Source of the DNA: Marivita hallyeonensis
GTDB lineage: Bacteria > Pseudomonadota > Alphaproteobacteria > Rhodobacterales > Rhodobacteraceae
Assembly: GCF_900129875.1 (NCBI RefSeq)
Contig: NZ_FQXC01000011.1
Span: 1-42,460 of the forward strand
Direction: 5' to 3'
Length of the DNA stretch: 42,460 nt
The position numbers and the translations under genes are program-made. Under the pieces are notes generated by a model, which was not told the DNA's origin, did not search any database, and saw only the letters and a list, made by a program, of their open reading frames with translations. Shown here piece by piece: positions 26,701 to 32,269 of the stretch. The number at the start of each line of letters is the position of its first letter. Within the stretch, counting starts at the first letter, position 1.

Positions 26701-28063
26701 CCAGGCCGGAACGCCTGCTGGTGAAGCTGGTGATCTGACCTCCAGCGGAACAGCAAACGCTTGGTACGATGGTCTGAGTGTTGCAACAGGTGCCAACTCG
26801 GCGGATGACAACCTGCATACAGCAGGCACAGCGAGCATCTATGAGCAGGACAACACGATCGACGGCGGTGCCGGCGATGATGTGATCGTTCTGTCCACAG
26901 ACGCAATTGCTGACGCAGTTATCCCGTTCACGCTGAGCAGCAACAATGCGTTCATCAACGGTGCAAGCAACCAGACAGTTGTTCTGACTGGCAGCAACAT
27001 CGGTGACGATACAGTGATGAACTTCACCACTGCGGGTGCAGCGTCGACAGTGAATGCTGGGATCGATTTCCTTGACTTCTCCGCGTACCTGACCAGTATG
27101 CAGAACCTCTCTGCGGCGCCTGGTCCGGACTCTGATACGCTGATCCCGGTCACCCTCGACAACGACACTGCAGATGTTCAAGCCAACGAAGTCTCCGTTG
27201 TCACATTCGACAACACCGACGACGCAGGCGAGACATTCGCGGCTCTGTCGGCGAGCGTTATTGAACAGCTGTTCAATAACGGTGGCGGCTTCACAGGCTT
27301 TGACGGAGACTCGAGCTTCGGTAACCTGAATGCGACTGCTGCGAACGCTGATGATGAGTATGCGGAAACTGCAAATACTGATCAGCTTATCAACGGTGCT
27401 GCGAAATCGATCCTTATGGTCGAGAACGCGGACAACGATGGTGAGTACAAGGTGTTCGAACTGTCCTGGAACGGTGATGCGTCCAACGATACTGACAGCA
27501 CCAACAACGGTCAGGTTTCGGCCAACCTGTTGGGCAGCATGGACTTTGGCGACTCGCTGACCGGTCTGTCTGCAGCTAACCTTGTCGGTTCGGCGGATTA
27601 CGCTGGCCTCTTGGCCGCTGGTCTTGGCGGCGCCGTGACACCTCCGCCGGGCGGCGGTGGCGGCGGCGGTGGCGGCGGCGGCGGCGGTGGCGGTGCCACT
27701 GTTGTTGACCTGTCCGGCCAAGCTGCTGTGACGGCTGCTGCAGGAACTGCTGAAGTGTTCGTCCTCGAATACGACAGCACCTCCGGCAGCGCACTGTCGA
27801 GCGATGCAGTTGTCTCCATCACCGGTTTCGATCCGGCAGAAGACATCCTGCGCTTCGACGATGCGAACGTAACACCGCAGACTGTGGCGACCCTGATCAA
27901 CGGCGCAGGCGGTGCAATTGTTGCTTCCAACGGGTTCGCTGGTGAAACCACCATCAACTTCCAAGATGACAATCCTGCCGACACGATTGATCCGGCGGTC
28001 GTAACGTTGGTGGGCATCACCGACGCGACGCTCGGCGGCGGTGCATACGTCGAAGTTGTGTAA
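23717..28063 (+). CDS. Giant S-layer-like secreted protein (DUF4214, module B, RTX-like)
   Basis: A 1448-aa, very acidic protein nearly free of cysteine, without signal peptide. The DUF4214 domain opens the protein (AAIYIGYYDRAAEPDGANFW, then FATQPETLAAYPF and LFNRAPDQAGLDFW, residues about 12-100). S-layer-like sequence with calcium-type motifs (DRLDGAGGNDRLY near 247) follows. Module B is at 391-522. Between 520 and 900 are beta-helix-like repeats with TGGGNDSI, TGGGDDSV, TGAGNDTI and AGEGNDTIY, RTX-type loops. A 15-glycine run follows PPP near residue 1310. The C-terminal ~130 residues (VVSITGFDPAEDILRFDD, VTLVGITDA) resemble RTX/serralysin secretion ends. By analogy with Caulobacter RsaA it would be exported in one step by the ABC/HlyD pair downstream and assembled on the outer membrane with Ca2+. 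ATG 23717 follows AGAGGAAG. Confidence 0.87.
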   Translation: MALDLSTLSADQQVAAIYIGYYDRAAEPDGANFWETAVANPNLSLEDIASDFATQPETLAAYPFLDNPSVAEANAFITEVFLNLFNRAPDQAGLDFWSAALIAAINGDQGAISVGEIILSIIGGAQNSAEGNDLTTILNKIEVATSWTDAAEAAGETDAFGSLSTSVQNSAKSIIEGVTDVASTVVTAKATIDAFFGPTGGVEGDEFFLTSATDVETGTADDDSFLGYIQQNPFAGGVSNSLSSADRLDGAGGNDRLYAELSKEFLGATADDGSSSRTDIQPRLTSIEEIDIEARDDTEDGANDLDTIIVDAKHIVGHDEIGSYYSDGDLKIENLTTKETSDDGSARNTSEITITMDHTDNFNTDDDASDLEVLFDNDYLLSGQEAEGKIFYFLLDEDAELANNPNRLNNIDVDGIRFTIDRGNGPVDVIIEDIAANVAGTHQGFVNALQPALQALIADGTLPAGTTLTLDPTVTDFTFLDDGSRSDDIPAIVLTSGDGSPVIATGFTRIEEPIGEYDVYGRFNSVNEVEDQPISVDIDLHKAGRGGEGGDLVVGGKSENTPDGIADGIEVFNINVKGAGNDDPNGGMTKPSNVGTITSTGNELREVYIATDAMFAQGDTFASLTVRNGFDQDTNANVESGDLQLINADAFLGDLTLGDIDAANNAGRITNANTITAQGGGDVTLGLLLDGNEVDQAYSVTTGGGNDSINMLIDGDALDFAGSSVNISTGGGDDSVLIDFDLDTTPGQNEQLNQAILDNVLVETGAGNDTITIDDDAFGQDVGNANIRAGEGNDTIYTDGAANPAGQNAVWAFNFDNIRADAQGGIGLSAPDDLPGVQTSLAYVGGATVTVTLSGAGLADLAAGGGVMAVAAAGAVAGDDGYEASSTIESLINGNEYYGDQRDVNAAVIDAINNDDVLGKLLVASMGANNTVVVSSLTSGNFAPIDLRIDIDQRDADTESYANAVLSEAQQVFSNSDLTLTNLWGTTSFATPANYQAGTPAGEAGDLTSSGTANAWYDGLSVATGANSADDNLHTAGTASIYEQDNTIDGGAGDDVIVLSTDAIADAVIPFTLSSNNAFINGASNQTVVLTGSNIGDDTVMNFTTAGAASTVNAGIDFLDFSAYLTSMQNLSAAPGPDSDTLIPVTLDNDTADVQANEVSVVTFDNTDDAGETFAALSASVIEQLFNNGGGFTGFDGDSSFGNLNATAANADDEYAETANTDQLINGAAKSILMVENADNDGEYKVFELSWNGDASNDTDSTNNGQVSANLLGSMDFGDSLTGLSAANLVGSADYAGLLAAGLGGAVTPPPGGGGGGGGGGGGGGGATVVDLSGQAAVTAAAGTAEVFVLEYDSTSGSALSSDAVVSITGFDPAEDILRFDDANVTPQTVATLINGAGGAIVASNGFAGETTINFQDDNPADTIDPAVVTLVGITDATLGGGAYVEVV
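24887..25282 (+). repeat. Module B, copy 1
   Basis: A 132-residue unit from FYFLLDEDAEL to EYDVYGR. It also has NPNRLNNIDVDGIRFTI, DIAANVAGTHQGFVNALQ, LIADGTLPAGTTLTLDP and DIPAIVLTSGDG. It is very close to copy 2 (33959-34357) at both protein and DNA level. Confidence 0.9.
27642..27695 (+). repeat. Polyglycine (GGN)n tract
   Basis: A run of GGC/GGT codons encodes about 15 glycines after PPP in the S-layer-like protein. It separates the bulk of the protein from the C-terminal secretion-like domain and is probably a flexible hinge. Such GC-rich triplet runs can change length by slippage without breaking the frame when whole codons are gained or lost. Confidence 0.85.
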
Positions 28064-28076
28064 GCGCTGTACAAAC

Positions 28077-28110
28077 CTTACTGGCGGCCTTACGCTCGGT
28101 CGCCAGTAAG
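28077..28110 (+). terminator. Intercistronic hairpin between the two giant genes
   Basis: CTTACTGGCG (28077-28086) pairs perfectly with CGCCAGTAAG (28101-28110), and the stem can extend by three more pairs inward. There is no U-tract. It lies 14 bp after the 23717 gene stop and 35 bp before the next ATG. It is likely a partial terminator or 3'-end stabiliser that sets the first protein's message in excess. Confidence 0.6.
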
Positions 28111-28144
28111 AAAGTCCAACGGATTAATTAAAGAGGGATCAGAG

Positions 28145-28519
28145 ATGGGAATTCTCGGTACTGGAAACGACAACATCAACATCGACGGAGGCGATCCAAG
28201 TTTCGTCGACTTTGGTGGTGCCGACACATACACACTGCTCAACACGCTTAGTGCAGATGTCACAATCACCGATAATGATGGGGGGACCATCAATCTACCA
28301 ACCGGACTGACCGTTGATGATGCTCAGTTTTTGGCTGACGGTGTACTGTTCACAATCAACGGTAACACCGTAACAATCATCGGCAACCCGTCACTCATGA
28401 CCTTTGTGTTTGGCGGAACACCTATCGACCCGACAGCGGGGACACCGCAGACATTTGCCGAGACGGCGACATCTTTTGGTACGACGCTCCCAGCACCAGG
28501 CGAGGGTCCGAACGCCGCC
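28145..28519 (+). repeat. Module A, copy 2 (N-terminal position)
   Basis: Residues 1-125 of the 1169-aa protein, beginning GTGNDNINIDG and including DFGGADTYT, INLPTGLT, FLADGVLFTINGNTVT and FVFGGTPIDPTAGTPQTF. It is closest to copy 3 (31895-32269). Confidence 0.88.
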
Positions 28520-31500
28520 ACAAACACAGGTGATGTGAATGATGATGGCACTGTCGGTACCGGGCAAACTCCTGAAGAAATTTATGCTGAGGCCATTGCT
28601 GCGGCGAATGCGGCTCTTGCCGCGGCGACTGCCGCTCAGGCGGATGCAGACGCTGCTGAAGCAGCAGTGACTGATCTCGCGACTGCCGAAGCTTATAAAG
28701 CTGCTGCAGATGCTGCTAAAGCGGCGGCGGACGCCGCAAAAACAGCTGCTGATGAAGCTGCTGCAGCTGCTGCAAACACAGCAGATGGCGCCGATGACAC
28801 AGAAGCGGCTGCCGCTGTTGCTGCGGCCGAAGCTGCTCAGGCAACTGCAGATGCTGAAGTGGTCAGCGCAGAAGCACAAGTCGAAGCGTTTGCGCCTCCG
28901 ACCTTTGACCTGACTGGCCCCGCTACTGTTGATGAAGGCGCAAGTGCGACCTTCACAGTGACGGCGAGCAAGCCTGTACTTGTGGACACGGATGTTACGT
29001 TCCAATTGGTCGCAGGCGATCCTGCCGCACCAGATCAAGGTACGAACAATACCAACCTGAATGACTTTGCACAGGGTGCCTTCACGGAAGTCACCGTGAC
29101 CATTCTGGCTGGCGATACAACAGCCGAGTTCGATGTCGAATCCCTCAACGATACGATCACCGAACTGTCGGAAAACTTCTCTGTCTCCGCATCGGTTGAC
29201 GGCACAGCTCTTGCTCCGGTCACAACCGCAGTTATCGACGGTGGCGGTGAAACCTTCATCCTGACAACCGGCGTCGACGTTGTTCCTGGCACAGCCAACA
29301 ACGACACGATCTTCGGTGACAACGATACATGGACGGTCGGCGACAACGTCGACGGCGGCGACGGCATCGACACGCTGCAGCTGGCCAATGACGAACAAGA
29401 CTTTACTCTTGCTGGTCGGACGCTGACGAATGTTGAAAATGTCACCATTCTCAACGTCGATCCGAATACTGGTACTCAGGATTTCAACTTTGCCAACAAG
29501 ATGATCGAGATGGCGACTGTTGATTTCGCAGACACTGTGCATTCAAGTGATGTTGACATCGACAATTTGCGTCAAGATGCCGATCTTACCGTCACGAATG
29601 CGATCGCTGACAACTCTGATGTGACGCGCAACGATGATGGCCTGTACAGTTCTTTGTCCGGGTCTGTCGCGCAGAACAACCTTTTCGAGAACATCGATAC
29701 GGCAACGAACAACGACGATATCGAGTTCTACAACTACGCGTATTTCAGCAACGCAACCGAGCTGAACATCTCGACAACGGCGCAGAACTTCACGACGGAC
29801 GATGGTTCTTCCGAAGACTTCTACATGGAAGAATACATCGATCTCGACGCGGACAACGCATCGATCTTCGCTCAGTACAACATCGCGAACATCGTCACCG
29901 AAAACAACTACTCTGAGATCTACACGTATGTAGAGGATAACGGTACCGCTGCGACTGCGGACACCGTGAACCTCGAATATAACATCGAAAATGTCGATGG
30001 TATCTACATCGAAGCCTATGCGGACGATTCTTCCGGCGATGGTGGCACCACGATGGATTCGGTCATCTTCAACCTGAATGGCGTGATGGATAGTGACGAC
30101 AGCAACGAAGTCGACATGTACGGGTTCGAGAACATCACGATCAACGTGACGGGTGATTCCGAATTCGACGATTTCGATGTGTATAGCGACGTCGATGATG
30201 ACACGACTCAGATCATCACCATCGTGGCGGATGCTGATTTTATCATCGATCCAGATACAGCTAGCGGTGAATTTGATGTTCACGACGATGGTGAAGTCGA
30301 AATGACCATCACCGGTGCCGGGAATGTCGTCTTCGATATCAATGGCGACAACGAAGGCTTCGATCTGGATGCCTCTGGGGCGACAGGTATGCTCGACATT
30401 TCTGTCGGCACTGGTGGGAGCCCGGATGAGCTTCTGTCGGTGGTCAGTGGCTCTGGCGATGACATCATTGGGTCATTTGACGACTTCGATCTGGATACCG
30501 GTGGCACGTTCATCCTGCAGTCTTTCGACGGCGGCGCCGGGTTCGACACGTTCGAAATCGATGCCTCAGACGCAGTATTGTCGGAAACCAACGTGGCTGC
30601 TGCAAGCCTTGAAGTCACCGATGCGATTTCGAACTTCGAGGCGCTGTCGTTGGTGAGCTTTGGCGCGGACGTCGTTGATGCGACGACTTGGGGTCTGGCA
30701 GACGATGTCACAATCGACGGCTACACCACGGGCGGCAGCCTGACGGTGAATGACGGTGCGACGGTGACCATCACTGAAGTCGGGACGGGTAACACCGATA
30801 TCGACATCATCGTGGATGGTGCCGGTGATCCTGGATCCGATGACGATAGTCTGACACTCGTCTTGCTGAGCGAAGATGGCGACAGCTTTGACGACATCGA
30901 TATCAGTGATGTTGAAACCATCAATATTGTGTCCGACGAAGAAGACACAGATGATACTGTTGATTTCAACGACCTTCAGATCGATGCAGCAGAGGCTGTG
31001 ACACTGAACATCTCTGGTGAATCGTCCCTCGATATGACGACCAATCCCAGCACGTTGACAGCGCTGGAAACCGTTGATGCTTCCGGCTTTGACGCGGGGC
31101 TGTCGATCGACGTGTCCTCGTCGGGCGAATCTGTGACGATCACAGTTGGCGATGGTGAAGACGACGTGATCGGTTCTGCGCAGGATGACACGATCTCCGT
31201 TGGTAACGGCGGAAACTCCGTCACTGGTGGCGATGGCGCTGATGACATCACGCTGGGCGCTGGTGTGACCGAAGACGATGTCGACGTGATTATCTACACA
31301 GCTGTGTCTGAGTCGCAGGGCGTTATGGTGGATACCATCACTGGTTTCCAAGTCGCGGTTCAGTCGACAGACGATGTGGACACCGATGGTGATGTCGACG
31401 CGGATGATGTGATCGACGATATCATCGATCTGTTTGGCATCACGGCTGGTGTCGGTACCTATCTTGGTGAAGCCGGTGGATACGGTCAGGTTCTGACATC

Positions 31501-31654
31501 GCTGAGCGGTGGCGGAACGGCCGAGGCGGTTCTCGATACGTCAACCAGCACGCTGTACGTTGACATTGACGGCAGCGGCACGCTGGACAACGCCGACATG
31601 GCGATTGAGCTGACGGGTGTGACCGAACTGTCGGGCGACAACTTCATCTTCTAA
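28145..31654 (+). CDS. Giant S-layer-like secreted protein (module A, Ala-rich helix, Calx-beta-like, RTX)
   Basis: A 1169-aa, strongly acidic protein without signal peptide. Module A occupies residues 1-125. Residues 144-249 are a long alanine-rich, heptad-like helix (repeated AADAAKAAADAAK pattern). Residues 252-365 look like a Calx-beta-type domain (ATVDEGASATFTVTASKP, VESLNDTITELSENF). The rest is Asp-rich, beta-helix-like sequence (many VDMYGFENITINVTG-type units). An RTX-like block GDGEDDVIGSAQDDTISVG and GGDGADDITLGAG lies near 1001-1040, followed by a C-terminal domain ending ADMAIELTGVTELSGDNFIF, very like the end of Caulobacter S-layer protein RsaA (..ADAVIKLTGLVTL..). This supports type I export. 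ATG 28145 follows AGAGGGATCAGAG. It is co-directional with the 23717 gene, 81 bp apart, with a hairpin between and a strong terminator after. Confidence 0.87.
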   Translation: MGILGTGNDNINIDGGDPSFVDFGGADTYTLLNTLSADVTITDNDGGTINLPTGLTVDDAQFLADGVLFTINGNTVTIIGNPSLMTFVFGGTPIDPTAGTPQTFAETATSFGTTLPAPGEGPNAATNTGDVNDDGTVGTGQTPEEIYAEAIAAANAALAAATAAQADADAAEAAVTDLATAEAYKAAADAAKAAADAAKTAADEAAAAAANTADGADDTEAAAAVAAAEAAQATADAEVVSAEAQVEAFAPPTFDLTGPATVDEGASATFTVTASKPVLVDTDVTFQLVAGDPAAPDQGTNNTNLNDFAQGAFTEVTVTILAGDTTAEFDVESLNDTITELSENFSVSASVDGTALAPVTTAVIDGGGETFILTTGVDVVPGTANNDTIFGDNDTWTVGDNVDGGDGIDTLQLANDEQDFTLAGRTLTNVENVTILNVDPNTGTQDFNFANKMIEMATVDFADTVHSSDVDIDNLRQDADLTVTNAIADNSDVTRNDDGLYSSLSGSVAQNNLFENIDTATNNDDIEFYNYAYFSNATELNISTTAQNFTTDDGSSEDFYMEEYIDLDADNASIFAQYNIANIVTENNYSEIYTYVEDNGTAATADTVNLEYNIENVDGIYIEAYADDSSGDGGTTMDSVIFNLNGVMDSDDSNEVDMYGFENITINVTGDSEFDDFDVYSDVDDDTTQIITIVADADFIIDPDTASGEFDVHDDGEVEMTITGAGNVVFDINGDNEGFDLDASGATGMLDISVGTGGSPDELLSVVSGSGDDIIGSFDDFDLDTGGTFILQSFDGGAGFDTFEIDASDAVLSETNVAAASLEVTDAISNFEALSLVSFGADVVDATTWGLADDVTIDGYTTGGSLTVNDGATVTITEVGTGNTDIDIIVDGAGDPGSDDDSLTLVLLSEDGDSFDDIDISDVETINIVSDEEDTDDTVDFNDLQIDAAEAVTLNISGESSLDMTTNPSTLTALETVDASGFDAGLSIDVSSSGESVTITVGDGEDDVIGSAQDDTISVGNGGNSVTGGDGADDITLGAGVTEDDVDVIIYTAVSESQGVMVDTITGFQVAVQSTDDVDTDGDVDADDVIDDIIDLFGITAGVGTYLGEAGGYGQVLTSLSGGGTAEAVLDTSTSTLYVDIDGSGTLDNADMAIELTGVTELSGDNFIF

Positions 31655-31680
31655 AGACGGTACATTGCGAGACATGATCT

Positions 31681-31705
31681 GGGGCGCTCCGGCGCCCCTT
31701 TTCTT
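31681..31705 (+). terminator. Rho-independent terminator after the 28145 gene
   Basis: GGGGCGC (31681-31687) and GCGCCCC (31692-31698) form a 7-bp GC stem around TCCG, followed by TTTTCTTT. This closes the two-gene S-layer-like transcript 26 bp after the stop. Confidence 0.9.
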
Positions 31706-31894
31706 TGCATGTGCCAAAATGAAGGTGCGGTCACTTTCTTTTCTGACGAAATGCGTAAGCAAAATTGTTTGTTCGTTATTTTTACGTCCATCTGCTTAGC
31801 TTGAAATTCTGTTGGTGCTTTTGGGTGCCTGGTCTAGACTTTTTGCATACAAAACAGCGCCGTCTTAGGTGCCTCATTTGAAAAAGGAATTGGT

Positions 31895-32269
31895 ATGGCA
31901 ACCCTTGGCACCGGGAACGACAACATCAATATCGATGGGGCGACGTCTTCCTTCATCGATTTCGGGGGGACGGATACCTACACGATCCTGAATTCGCTTA
32001 GCGGAGATGTGACACTCACCGACAACCAGTTTAGCACGATCAATCTGCCGACCGGGCTGACCATCACGGATGCGTTGTTTTTGTCTGATGGTGTCCAGTT
32101 CACGATCAACGGGAATACCGTGACCCTGATCGGAAATCCGGCTCTTTATACGTTTGTGTTCGGAGGGACACCGCTGGACCCTACCGCAGGCACACCGCAA
32201 ACGTTTTTCGAGACTGCCACAGCGTTTGGAACCAGTGTGCCTGGGCCTGGGGCAGGGCCCAACAGCGCG
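31895..32269 (+). repeat. Module A, copy 3 (N-terminal position)
   Basis: Residues 1-125 of the metallopeptidase, beginning GTGNDNINIDG with DFGGTDTYTILN, INLPTGLTITDALFL, DGVQFTINGNTVTLIG and FVFGGTPLDPTAGTPQTF. Confidence 0.88.

Noticed and set aside
25202-27964. A 920-codon open frame on the minus strand inside the 1448-aa gene
   Set aside because: It is fully antisense to a gene with clear domains and a ribosome-binding site. Its Val/Arg/Cys-rich product is what the reverse of Asp/Thr/Gly-rich coding DNA gives, and it has no recognisable motif.
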